From positions 1,488,001-1,552,000 of the forward strand of contig NZ_CP009227.1 of assembly GCF_000775995.1 (NCBI RefSeq): a stretch of 64,000 nucleotides of DNA, read 5' to 3'. A program made the translations under genes and the position numbers. Under the pieces are notes generated by a model, which made no database searches, was not told where the DNA came from, and was given only the letters and a program-made list of their open reading frames with translations. Of the stretch, positions 25,972 to 33,647 are shown piece after piece (within the stretch, counting starts at the first letter, position 1; each line of letters starts with the position of its first letter). The DNA is from Treponema sp. OMZ 838 (GTDB lineage Bacteria > Spirochaetota > Spirochaetia > Treponematales > Treponemataceae).

Positions 25972-26880
25972 TCACAACGCTCCTTTATACACACCGGAGG
26001 CTTTCGCATAGTTGATTGTCCGCTGTGCTCCCTCAAGTAATGCAATATCAACCATCTTCCCGTCAATGGTAAAGACACCAATTCCTTTCTTCTTATTTTC
26101 TTCCAGCTGAACGATGATTTTTTCCGCATGGCTAATCTCTTTTTCAGTCGGTGTATACAGCTCATGCACCGGTGCAATCTGCTTGGGGCTGATCAACGAT
26201 TTGCCGTCAAAGCCCATCTGCTTAATCAGCGCGACTTCCCGTTTAAAGCCTTCGATATTATCTACATCGAGGTAGGCCGTATCGAAGCATTGAATGCCCG
26301 CAGCCCGCGCCGCAATCACCAGTTGAGACCGAGCTCCCAACAGCTCTACCCCGGAATCCGACTTTACCGTGTGCAGATTGCGGATATAGTCCCCTGCACC
26401 GAGTGCAATACCCATCATCCGCTCCGAAGCCTCGCAGATCGCAAGCGCATTGATCACTCCGCGCGGGGATTCAATGGCTGCCATCAGTAAGGTTGAACCT
26501 TCTGCCCGTCCGTATTCTTTCTCTGCAGCACTTACTAATTCGGCAACATGCAGCACATCGTCCCGTGTTTCGCATTTCGGAATACGGATCGTGTCCGCCC
26601 CCGCTGCGACGCATACCCGTATATCTTCTTTATAATGCGGCGTGTCGAGTCCGTTGATGCGCACCACTTTTTCGCAGCCCTGATAATCGATTGACGTCAG
26701 CGCATGGTACAGTGAAAAACGGGCGGAATCCTTTTCCCGCTCGGCTACCGCATCCTCAAGGTCGAACATCAAGCTGTCTGATCGGTAAATATACGCATCC
26801 TTCAGCAAAGACGGGCGCTGCGCATTCAAAAACATCATCGTCCGCCGTATCCTGTTCTTTTTCGTGTTATTCGGTTCCAT
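25972..26880 (-). CDS. citE: Citrate lyase beta subunit
   Basis: About 302 residues. CitE is the citryl-ACP lyase subunit and a TIM barrel of the HpcH/HpaI type. It shows RTMMFLNAQRPSLLKDA, SLMFDLEDAVAEREKD with the metal-binding acids, RINGLDTPHY, IRIPKCET, LLMAAIESPRGVINA and FDGKSLISPKQI. The ATG at 26880 is preferred over a near-cognate codon at 26898 because GGAGG lies between them. It lies between citD and citF with short spacing. Confidence 0.96.
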   Translation of the reverse strand: MEPNNTKKNRIRRTMMFLNAQRPSLLKDAYIYRSDSLMFDLEDAVAEREKDSARFSLYHALTSIDYQGCEKVVRINGLDTPHYKEDIRVCVAAGADTIRIPKCETRDDVLHVAELVSAAEKEYGRAEGSTLLMAAIESPRGVINALAICEASERMMGIALGAGDYIRNLHTVKSDSGVELLGARSQLVIAARAAGIQCFDTAYLDVDNIEGFKREVALIKQMGFDGKSLISPKQIAPVHELYTPTEKEISHAEKIIVQLEENKKKGIGVFTIDGKMVDIALLEGAQRTINYAKASGVYKGAL

Positions 26881-26907
26881 ATATTCTATCCTCCGCAAGG
26901 CGTCTTG

Positions 26908-27195
26908 CTACTTGCCCCATTTTTCGGGCACCAGCTTATCGGCAGCGCGATGTAACACCGTTTCAAGCCGCGCCTCAAGCGTACAGTCCAGTGCTCCCTT
27001 GTCGATGACGCGGATTTCACCGCGCTGAACCCCCATCCGTTGTAAGGCATCCATTATCAACTGACGTATATGGTTGCCATACTGATGTATCACATCACTT
27101 TCGATGGTGACATCCAATTCTCCGCTTGGCAAAACGGTTATCTGCACATCGCTTGATTCCAACGTGCCTGCCGTCGCCGCATGTAAAATTTCCAT
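26908..27195 (-). CDS. citD: Citrate lyase acyl carrier protein (gamma subunit)
   Basis: A 95-residue CitD. The segment TAGTLESSDVQITV contains Ser14, the residue that carries the phosphoribosyl-dephospho-CoA arm in characterised CitD proteins. Start at ATG 27195 with AAGAGGTA upstream. It is the first gene of the minus-strand operon. The arm is made by CitG, attached by CitX and acetylated by CitC, and all four genes are present here. Confidence 0.95.
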   Translation of the reverse strand: MEILHAATAGTLESSDVQITVLPSGELDVTIESDVIHQYGNHIRQLIMDALQRMGVQRGEIRVIDKGALDCTLEARLETVLHRAADKLVPEKWGK

Positions 27196-27214
27196 ATAGG
27201 TACCTCTTATGAGT

Positions 27215-27223
27215 ATTATATCA
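27215..27223 (-). promoter_or_regulatory. Extended -10 promoter of citDEFG-citS-citX
   Basis: Read on the minus strand, TGATATAAT gives an extended -10 (TGn-TATAAT) whose start site would fall at about 27208, just before the citD Shine-Dalgarno. No good -35 box is present, which suits an activator-dependent promoter. Confidence 0.5.
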
Positions 27224-27352
27224 CTATAGAAAAAAACAGCTAGAGCGGAAATCCGATTCATCGGGAGAGCAAAAGCGATAGGCTTATAATCAACAACCCC
27301 GACGCACGAATAAGATTTATCACCGCAAATACATCAGTAGCGAGGAATGAGC

Positions 27353-27381
27353 TTGACACTGTAAAAAAACTCCATAATACT
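27353..27381 (+). promoter_or_regulatory. Candidate citC promoter
   Basis: TTGACA (27353-27358), a 17-base spacer and AATACT (27376-27381). The predicted start is near 27388, upstream of the palindrome at 27403-27443. Confidence 0.5.
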
Positions 27382-27402
27382 TGATCACGCCGGCTTATTC
27401 GA

Positions 27403-27443
27403 CGGGGATGTCCTGAAAGTAACCAACTTTTGGGACATCCCCG
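27403..27443. promoter_or_regulatory. 41-bp palindrome in the citC leader
   Basis: CGGGGATGTCC (27403-27413) is the exact complement of 27433-27443. Inside, AAAGT and ACTTT continue the symmetry after a TG/TG mismatch. It lies between the candidate citC promoter and its ribosome binding site (AGGAG, 27467-27471). It could be an operator for a citrate regulator or an RNA hairpin controlling translation. No U-run follows, so it is not a terminator. Confidence 0.6.
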
Positions 27444-27478
27444 ACCGGTTCGGTACAAAATAACGCAGGAGAATCAGA

Positions 27479-28522
27479 ATGACGTATCAGGTAAGAAAAA
27501 TTTTTTTAAACGATCCCCAACAGCGGCAACAAGTGATTGATCTTTTGGAATCGGATGACCTGCATATTGATTCCTGCCTTGACACCACATACGGGTTATT
27601 CGATGAAGCGGACACGCTTGCCGCTACCGCTTCCGCCTTTAAAAATACGCTGCGCTGCATTGCCGTCCGAAAAGCCCTGCAAGGAGAAGGATTACTGCCG
27701 CCTTTAATGTCAGAACTGATTGCAGATAGGAATGAGCACGGATTTTTCAACCTTTTTATCTATACAAAGCGGGAAGTCGCTCCGTTTTTTGAAAGACTCG
27801 GGTTTTATCCTATCGTTACGGTTGCGGATACACTCGTCTTTTTGGAAAACAAAAAGAACGGTTTTGAAAAATACCTTGTCTCATTGCAGAAAACCGGAAT
27901 GCATCCAGGCACTGTAGGTGCTATTGTGATGAATGCCAATCCTTTTACCATAGGACATTATTACCTTGTCGAACAGGCTGCGGCAGCTGTCGACCACCTG
28001 CACCTCTTTATGGTCTCGGACGATGCTTCCGCTATCCCTTTCGCAGTACGAGAGCGGCTGATTAAAGAGAATACCGCTCATTTTAAAAATATTTCGTACC
28101 ATAGAACCCAAGACTACCTCATATCGTCTGCAACGTTTCCCGCCTATTTCTTCAGAGATTCCGATGAAGCCATCGCTCTGCAAGCCGCCTTGGACGCCGA
28201 TATTTTTATCGCTATTGCCCATGCACTCAGCATTACGCATCGCTTTGTCGGCGATGAGCCGTTTAGCCATGTAACCGGTCTTTACAACCGCATCTTGCAG
28301 GCTTCGTTGCCTGCGCACGGCGTACAGCTGCATGTTATTCCGCGCAAAACCGAAAACGGCGTTCCGATCAGCGCCTCCGTCGCCCGGCGACTGCTGCAGC
28401 AAGAAGATTGGACAAAACTGGCAGCTATAGTACCTCCGGCGACACTCCGCTTTTTTCAATCGCCGGAAGGTGATCGTATTGTGCAAAGCTTAAAACAGGT
28501 GAAGGATATTACCCACTATTAA
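27479..28522 (+). CDS. citC: [Citrate (pro-3S)-lyase] ligase
   Basis: A 347-residue CitC. It acetylates the CitD prosthetic arm with acetate and ATP, activating the lyase. The N-terminal ~125 residues look like a GNAT acyltransferase domain (AVRKALQGEGLLPPLMSELI). The rest is a nucleotidyltransferase fold with NANPFTIGHYYLVEQAA and a late RKTENGVPISASVARRLL. AGGAG lies seven bases before the ATG. It is divergent from citD across a 283-base region holding promoters and a palindrome, the usual layout for citrate lyase loci. Confidence 0.95.
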   Translation: MTYQVRKIFLNDPQQRQQVIDLLESDDLHIDSCLDTTYGLFDEADTLAATASAFKNTLRCIAVRKALQGEGLLPPLMSELIADRNEHGFFNLFIYTKREVAPFFERLGFYPIVTVADTLVFLENKKNGFEKYLVSLQKTGMHPGTVGAIVMNANPFTIGHYYLVEQAAAAVDHLHLFMVSDDASAIPFAVRERLIKENTAHFKNISYHRTQDYLISSATFPAYFFRDSDEAIALQAALDADIFIAIAHALSITHRFVGDEPFSHVTGLYNRILQASLPAHGVQLHVIPRKTENGVPISASVARRLLQQEDWTKLAAIVPPATLRFFQSPEGDRIVQSLKQVKDITHY

Positions 28523-28752
28523 AGGAATCGCGTAAGGGAACCGCAGCTTTATTCAGTGCGCTGCGGATATTCTTGATCACAAGCACCCGTAAGATTGTTC
28601 TACAGAACGGACATGGATGTACTTAAACTTGACGTTGCGTTAGGGATTGGAGCGGTAGCCTTTTTGCCGTTGGCTTTATGCAGCTGCAACTTTTGTAGTG
28701 AATACGGAAAAACGTTGCTCCTGTATGCAGTAATGGCAAAAAGCTTCAAGCG

Positions 28753-28811
28753 TAAAGCCCGACCCTTCATTTTTGCCGTGCGAAAATGAAGGGGAACGCC
28801 TTGATGGGTGC
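28753..28811 (+). repeat. 59-bp direct repeat, left copy
   Basis: Matches 30165-30223 over 59 bases with four differences. It contains a hairpin, CCCTTCATTTT / AAAATGAAGGG. It lies just outside the first toxin gene. The rest of the gap 28523-28828 shows no credible gene. Confidence 0.85.
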
Positions 28812-28828
28812 AGCGTATTTACAAGAGA

Positions 28829-29095
28829 CTACTGATCGTAAACCGCCCTTCGATGGCCGACAGTTAGAGCAAGAATAACAAGTTCATTGTCCTGTATTGC
28901 ACATATCAGCCGATAATCTCCTATTCTGTATCGCCACTGTCCGCTTCTATTTGCTGTGAGACCTTTTCCATGTACGCGCGGATTTTCCGAGCCTTCAAGG
29001 TTCTTATCAATCCATGCAGCTATCATGCGTTGCGTATATTTATCCAGTTTTTTAAATTCTTTATCAAATCGAGCAGTCGTTTCAACCCTGTACAT
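28829..29095 (-). CDS. RelE/ParE-superfamily toxin
   Basis: An 88-residue basic protein with the RelE fold pattern: YRVETTARFDKEFKKLDK at the start, a central GKGLTANRSGQWRYRIGDYR, and LVILALTVGHRRAVYD at the end. RelE-type toxins cut mRNA on the ribosome. The ParE branch targets gyrase. The Arg/Lys and C-terminal HRR-Y pattern favour the RelE/YoeB side, but this is not certain. Its ATG shares one base with the antitoxin stop (TAATG), typical of coupled pairs. Confidence 0.9.
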   Translation of the reverse strand: MYRVETTARFDKEFKKLDKYTQRMIAAWIDKNLEGSENPRVHGKGLTANRSGQWRYRIGDYRLICAIQDNELVILALTVGHRRAVYDQ

Positions 29096-29316
29096 TACAA
29101 ACCTAACTCTTTCTTGAGTTCAGAAAATGGGCGGCTTTTTTTCCCGGCACTCTCATATTCTTGATATGCCTCCGCAGCAACAGTAATATCATATTCATCT
29201 TCAATTTTTTCAAACAATGCATTCTTAAAAGCTTCGCCCAATGATACCGAATGCAGTTTTGCATAGCTATTCGCAATAGCTCTTTCTGCTTCTGTCAACC
29301 GTATTGAAAACGCCAT
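29095..29316 (-). CDS. RelB-like antitoxin
   Basis: A 73-residue protein. The N-terminal ~45 residues fit a ribbon-helix-helix DNA-binding domain (MAFSIRLTEAERAIANSYAK). The acidic C-terminal tail (DEYDITVAAEAYQEYE) would wrap and block the toxin. The ATG at 29316 is preceded by AGGAGGTGATAGT. Likely autoregulates the promoter at 29342-29369. Confidence 0.88.
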   Translation of the reverse strand: MAFSIRLTEAERAIANSYAKLHSVSLGEAFKNALFEKIEDEYDITVAAEAYQEYESAGKKSRPFSELKKELGL

Positions 29317-29341
29317 ACTATCACCTCCTCTGGTGTAGGAT

Positions 29342-29369
29342 ATTGTACTATATTGATTCAATTTGTCAA
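29342..29369 (-). promoter_or_regulatory. Promoter of the RelBE-type module
   Basis: On the minus strand, TTGACA (29369-29364), a 16-base spacer and TACAAT (29347-29342). Confidence 0.7.
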
Positions 29370-29446
29370 TATTTTTGACAGCAGGTATCGGCAAGGAGTT
29401 CAATTTTTGAAAGCAAGTTTTTGGACAGCCTCGAACATCCTGAGTA

Positions 29447-29866
29447 TTATCGGCATAGCGTCTTTATAAACTGCTCAGGTGTTTGTATGATTAAAGCCTT
29501 TTCTTTGTAATCTTTGATATTCCGTGTGAGTAACATATCCATGTGATGCCGTACCGCAGTATAATACTGGAGCGCATCTTCAAAGTCGGAGAACGGCGAG
29601 TTTAAAGCTAAGTCGATTTCCTGTTCTTCTATAGTAATAATATGCATCAAAAGCCGTAATTTTCTCAAAGCTTCTTTGGCTTTTTCTATTCCTATAGCCT
29701 TGCGCAAAATATAGTATACATTTGCAACGACCAAAGGAGAGGTATATAACCTAAGCTGCCGTGTGTCAGCTAATGAAAAAACTTGTGCAGCATATTCATA
29801 ATGAGGTTCCCTTTTACAGAGGATATCTAAAATAACATCGGAGTCGGCAAAAACTTTTTTAGTCAT
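29447..29866 (-). CDS. PIN-domain toxin (VapC-like)
   Basis: A 139-residue PIN-domain protein. The acidic nuclease residues are visible in ADSDVILDIL near the N-terminus, a central Glu region and FEDALQYYTAV. LLTRNIKDY follows near the end. Family toxins cleave tRNA or rRNA. It overlaps its antitoxin gene by eight bases. Confidence 0.88.
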   Translation of the reverse strand: MTKKVFADSDVILDILCKREPHYEYAAQVFSLADTRQLRLYTSPLVVANVYYILRKAIGIEKAKEALRKLRLLMHIITIEEQEIDLALNSPFSDFEDALQYYTAVRHHMDMLLTRNIKDYKEKALIIQTPEQFIKTLCR

Positions 29867-30098
29867 ATTTTTTTTCCAAATAATCGATGTAATTGCTCTT
29901 TTCTATATCCGCTTCACTGATAATACCTGTTAATTCTTTTACGAGCGGAGATAATGCGATGGTTTGTTGTGTTTCTCCGATAGAGGTTTTAAAAAAATCT
30001 TCAACCAGCCGTGAAAGACTTTTGTTGTTGTTTGCCGCATAGTGTTTCATTGAATCGATAACATCTTTGTCCATTTTTAATGTTAATTTTGCTTGCAT
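29859..30098 (-). CDS. Antitoxin of the PIN module (DUF6364-like)
   Basis: A 79-residue protein. MQAKLTLKMDKDVIDSMKHY and NNKSLSRLVEDFF fit a ribbon-helix-helix DNA-binding domain, and the acidic tail ends DYLEKKYD. Start chosen at 30098, eight bases after GAGG, rather than ATG codons closer to it. Transcribed from a strong promoter at 30122-30150. Confidence 0.82.
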   Translation of the reverse strand: MQAKLTLKMDKDVIDSMKHYAANNNKSLSRLVEDFFKTSIGETQQTIALSPLVKELTGIISEADIEKSNYIDYLEKKYD

Positions 30099-30121
30099 CT
30101 GCATTACCTCTTGTACGTATA

Positions 30122-30150
30122 GATATAACATGATGAATACGTATTGTCAA
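30122..30150 (-). promoter_or_regulatory. Promoter of the PIN toxin module
   Basis: On the minus strand, TTGACA (30150-30145), a 17-base spacer and TATATC (30127-30122). Confidence 0.75.
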
Positions 30151-30164
30151 GAATTATTGTTCTT

Positions 30165-30223
30165 TAAAGCCCGCCCCTTCATTCTTGCCGTGCGAAAATG
30201 AAGGGGAACGCCCTGATAGGTGC
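30165..30223 (+). repeat. 59-bp direct repeat, right copy
   Basis: Same element as 28753-28811 (four differences). It holds the CCCCTTCATT / AATGAAGGGG hairpin. It ends one base before the -35 box of the der promoter, so with its partner it brackets exactly the two toxin-antitoxin modules. Confidence 0.85.
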
Positions 30224-30252
30224 TTGAGAGAGCGGCGGTAATTTTCTATAAT
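30224..30252 (+). promoter_or_regulatory. Promoter of der
   Basis: TTGAGA (30224-30229), a 17-base spacer and a perfect TATAAT (30247-30252). Confidence 0.75.
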
Positions 30253-30282
30253 TGCAATCCAGTAAGTATGTAAGGAAAGATA

Positions 30283-31770
30283 ATGAGTAAAAATCACAGG
30301 ATGAATACAGAAAGAGACGATAAAGATGAGGCATTCGGTACAGATACGGCCGTGTATAATGATATGGATGCGAACATGGACACTGCGGGTGCGGAATTCG
30401 ACTACCGCAAAAAATATGAGAACACACCGCTTGTGGTGATAGCAGGACGGCCGAATGTCGGGAAGTCTACCCTGTTCAACCGCTTTTTGCGGAAGCGTCG
30501 CGCTATTACCGACCCAACGCCCGGCGTAACCCGCGACCCGATTGAGGCGCAGGCGATTATCAACGGGAAGCCGATACGGCTGATGGACACGGGCGGTTTT
30601 AAGCTGACCCGCAGCGGCGACAAAAAAGAAGACCTGATGGATGAGCTGGTTATAGAAAAAACGCAGGAAGCGCTCCGCCGTGCCGATAAAATTCTTCTAT
30701 TATTAGAAGCCTCTGCACCCACTGCGGAAGACGAAGAGTTTATCCGCTTTCTGCGTCCCTATTGGGATAAGCTCATCACTGCGGTGAATAAAACCGAAGG
30801 CGGGCGCGGTGAAGCGGAAGCCTATAACTACTTCAGCTTCGGCTTTCCGACACTCCTGTGTATCAGCGCCGAACATGGGGATAACATCACGCCGCTTGCC
30901 GAAGAGATAACCAAGGGCTTGGACTTTTCTCGTGTATGCGAAGCGCCCGCCGATACCGCAATCCGCATCGCACTTATCGGTAAGCCGAACACCGGCAAGT
31001 CCACACTCAGCAACTACCTGACCAAGACCTCCGCATCGATTGTGTCGGAGATTGCCGGTACAACGCGCGATGTGGTGGAAGGTGAGTTTTTCTATAAAGA
31101 CAGACAGTTTATCATTCAGGACACCGCCGGCATCAGGCGCAAGGCAAAGGTAAAAGAGGATATCGAGTATTACTCGGTTGTCCGAGCAATGAAGAGCTTG
31201 GAACATGCCGACATTGTCTTTCACCTGATCGATGCGGAGGAAGGACTCACCGAACAGGATAAAAAGATCATCGTGCAGGCGACCAAGCGGGGGCTAGGCG
31301 TTATCTTTGTGCTGAATAAATGGGATTTAGTGAAAGGTGAAAAAAAATTCCGCGATGCGGAGCAGCATATCAAGATTATGTTCGGCAAGATGGAATATGC
31401 ACCGATTGTCCCCGTTTCCGCACAGAAAGGGAGCGGCATTCCCGACCTGCTCAACACTGCGCTTGAGCTGTTCGACCAACTGACAAAAAAGGTAGAAACC
31501 TCTGCGCTCAACCTCGCGCTCAAAGATTGGCTTGAGGCGGTGCCCCCTCCGCACGGGCAGCGCAATTCGTTTACGCTCAAGTATATGGTGCAAACCTCCG
31601 CACGACCGGTAGAGTTTTTAATCTTTGCAAATAAGCCCGACCTTGTCTCGGAATCCTACCTCCGGTACATCACCAACCGGATACGGAAAGACCTCGGCTT
31701 TAGCGCAATCCCCTTTTTAGTACGGGTAAAGGGCAGCCGGGTAAAATGGGAAGACCGGGTAAAACCGTGA
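30283..31770 (+). CDS. der: Ribosome-assembly GTPase Der (EngA)
   Basis: A 495-residue tandem GTPase. G domain 1 starts at about residue 50 with GRPNVGKST, DTGG and NKTE (an acidic Glu where NKxD is usual). G domain 2 starts at about 230 with GKPNTGKST, DTAG and NKWD. The KH-like C-terminal domain ends FLVRVKGSRVKWEDR. Der is needed for 50S subunit maturation. An extra acidic N-terminal tail of about 45 residues (many Asp, Met, Thr) precedes the first domain. The merR gene overlaps its 3' end by 25 bases. Confidence 0.97.
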   Translation: MSKNHRMNTERDDKDEAFGTDTAVYNDMDANMDTAGAEFDYRKKYENTPLVVIAGRPNVGKSTLFNRFLRKRRAITDPTPGVTRDPIEAQAIINGKPIRLMDTGGFKLTRSGDKKEDLMDELVIEKTQEALRRADKILLLLEASAPTAEDEEFIRFLRPYWDKLITAVNKTEGGRGEAEAYNYFSFGFPTLLCISAEHGDNITPLAEEITKGLDFSRVCEAPADTAIRIALIGKPNTGKSTLSNYLTKTSASIVSEIAGTTRDVVEGEFFYKDRQFIIQDTAGIRRKAKVKEDIEYYSVVRAMKSLEHADIVFHLIDAEEGLTEQDKKIIVQATKRGLGVIFVLNKWDLVKGEKKFRDAEQHIKIMFGKMEYAPIVPVSAQKGSGIPDLLNTALELFDQLTKKVETSALNLALKDWLEAVPPPHGQRNSFTLKYMVQTSARPVEFLIFANKPDLVSESYLRYITNRIRKDLGFSAIPFLVRVKGSRVKWEDRVKP

Positions 31771-32126
31771 CAGGCTTTTCCATCGGCGAAGTTGAAAAAA
31801 TAACCGGTATCAAGGCGCATGTTCTCCGCTACTGGGAACAAACGCTGCCCTTTTTGCGTCCGCAAAAGGATGAGCAGGGCAGGCGACTCTATACCGATCA
31901 TCACCTCGATTTAATCTTCCGTATGAAGTATCTGATTGAGGTGCGGAAGTTTACGCTTGAAGGCGCCGGACAGCAGCTGCTTGCCGATCTTTCCGGCAAG
32001 GGTGGGAGCAGCCGGATTACGGAACTTTCCGGTATCCGCAGTGAGTTACTCGATATGTACCGGCTGCTGCAAGGAAATAAAAATGTGTTTAAGCCGGCGG
32101 CTGAAGAATTTCCGGCAATACCTTGA
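31746..32126 (+). CDS. MerR-family transcriptional regulator
   Basis: A 126-residue protein. FSIGEVEKITGIKAHVLRYW and RRLYTDHHLDLIFRMKYL make a clear MerR winged-helix domain (residues 11-75). The short C-terminal helix region has no metal-binding Cys cluster, so the effector is unknown. It starts inside der and continues the same transcript. Spirochaetal MerR proteins of this size next to motility genes are not functionally assigned, to my knowledge. Confidence 0.88.
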   Translation: MGRPGKTVTGFSIGEVEKITGIKAHVLRYWEQTLPFLRPQKDEQGRRLYTDHHLDLIFRMKYLIEVRKFTLEGAGQQLLADLSGKGGSSRITELSGIRSELLDMYRLLQGNKNVFKPAAEEFPAIP

Positions 32127-32171
32127 CGAGAGATAGAAATTCGCATAAGCTATCGAAGTGGAGGTCTGTCC

Positions 32172-32828
32172 GTGTTGAAGCTAAAAGCTCCCCTAATCAT
32201 TGCCGGTACAACATGCGTTTTATCTATGCTTATCGGACTGATAAGCGGGGTACGGTTCTTACATATTTTGGGGAGGGGGCTTATTGCCGGCGTAGAAGCC
32301 GGAGGCTTTGTGTTCTGCACGCGGATTCTTTTAGAGCGATTCATCCCCGATCTTTTTACCCCTTCTCCGGCAGTATCGGATACCGCTGAAACAGCCGATA
32401 GCTCTTCCGGATCAAATATCAATATTACCCTTGATGACGACTTGGGTGTTGCTGCGCCGGTAATGGCTGGCGGTAATGCGGAAACGGCTGCAACAGCGAA
32501 GCCTTCAGGAACGCAGGCAGAGTCTGAAGGTACGGAAACCTTCCCTGTTGATGCTGCTTCGGACTCTTCAGATAACGATACTGTACATGAAACCTCCGGA
32601 GCTTCGGATGACTCTTCTTTTTCTTTTGGCGGCAGTTCTCAAGACGATAGCGGCTTATCGGATTTACCTAATATGGGTTCATTTATAGATGATGATTTTG
32701 ATGAAAGTGTCGATGACAGTGTACAAACGGATAGCAGCGGTTTTTCGATGACCGGTATTCAAACCGGCGGTACCGATAGTAAGGTAATGGCTCAGGCAAT
32801 CAGAACCGTTTTAGCAACTGAGGATTAG
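32172..32828 (+). CDS. Membrane protein with acidic Ser/Asp-rich tail
   Basis: A 218-residue protein. Two membrane segments (residues ~5-28 and ~32-55) are followed by a long low-complexity tail rich in Ser, Asp, Thr, Gly and Ala (SSFSFGGSSQDDSGLSD, DDDFDESVDDS). The last residues, AQAIRTVLATED, form a short helix. GTG start seven bases after GGAGG. It lies directly upstream of fliA with a 20-base gap and is part of the motility-related transcript. Function unknown. The tail may be a flexible interaction or surface region. Confidence 0.72.
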   Translation: MLKLKAPLIIAGTTCVLSMLIGLISGVRFLHILGRGLIAGVEAGGFVFCTRILLERFIPDLFTPSPAVSDTAETADSSSGSNINITLDDDLGVAAPVMAGGNAETAATAKPSGTQAESEGTETFPVDAASDSSDNDTVHETSGASDDSSFSFGGSSQDDSGLSDLPNMGSFIDDDFDESVDDSVQTDSSGFSMTGIQTGGTDSKVMAQAIRTVLATED

Positions 32829-32848
32829 AGGGTGGGTGTTGATAGAGT

Positions 32849-33637
32849 ATGGGAAATATCAGTTTAGATACGAAACCGGAAGACGAGCTTTGGCTTGAAT
32901 ATAAACATACGCAAGACCCGCAGCTTCGTGAGTTTTTTATTATAAAATATGCACCTCTTGTAAAATACGTTGCCGGTAAGGTTGCCGTCGGTATGCCGAA
33001 TAATGTTGAGTTTGATGATTTGGTCGGGTATGGTGTATTCGGACTTCTGGATGCTATCGATAAATATGATCCCGAAAAAAATGTAAAATTTAATACTTAT
33101 GCAGTAACACGCATCCGCGGTGCTATTTTTGATGAATTACGTTCAATTGATTGGGTTCCCCGTTCGGTACGTCAGCAATCCCGTGAAATTGAAGAAGTAA
33201 TAGCGGATTTGGAAGCTCGGTTGGGGCACGCTGCAACCGATCCGGAAATTGCCGAAGCACTCGGTATGAGTGTGGAAGAATTTCATCAAGTTTTATTAAA
33301 GATTTCCGGTACCAGTATTATTTCTCTTACGGATTTGCGGTTTGGATCCGACGATTCCGAGCAGACACCGGTCGTTGATAGTATTGAAGCCCCTGCTTCG
33401 CTTAATCCTGATGTCATTGTAGAACGGGAAGAAATGCAGCGAATTATCGTGGATGCAATTAATGAACTTCCCGATAGAGAAAAAAAAGTATTAATCATGT
33501 ATTACTATGAGGATATGACATTACGGGAAATTGGAAAAGTATTAGAGGTAACCGAATCGCGAGTATCTCAGATTCACACCAGCGCAAATCTAAAACTTAA
33601 AGCAAAACTAAGCAATATTCGTAAGGGTATCCGTTAG
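32849..33637 (+). CDS. fliA: Flagellar sigma factor FliA (sigma-28)
   Basis: A 262-residue FliA/WhiG-type sigma factor. Region 2 has YAPLVKYVAGKVAVGMP, FDDLVGYGVFGLLDAIDKY and FNTYAVTRIRGAIFDELR. Region 3 is the DWVPRSVRQQSREIEE segment, and region 4 has LPDREKKVLIMYYYEDMTL with the HTH in VTESRVSQIHTSA. It directs transcription of late flagellar and chemotaxis genes. It forms a tight cluster with fapA (10-base gap) and the two small genes after it. Confidence 0.96.
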   Translation: MGNISLDTKPEDELWLEYKHTQDPQLREFFIIKYAPLVKYVAGKVAVGMPNNVEFDDLVGYGVFGLLDAIDKYDPEKNVKFNTYAVTRIRGAIFDELRSIDWVPRSVRQQSREIEEVIADLEARLGHAATDPEIAEALGMSVEEFHQVLLKISGTSIISLTDLRFGSDDSEQTPVVDSIEAPASLNPDVIVEREEMQRIIVDAINELPDREKKVLIMYYYEDMTLREIGKVLEVTESRVSQIHTSANLKLKAKLSNIRKGIR

Positions 33638-33647
33638 GAGCGTTGCT

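Noticed and set aside
28595..28789. A 64-codon plus-strand frame after citC
   Set aside because: It ends inside the 59-bp repeat, has no Shine-Dalgarno and no recognisable protein features.
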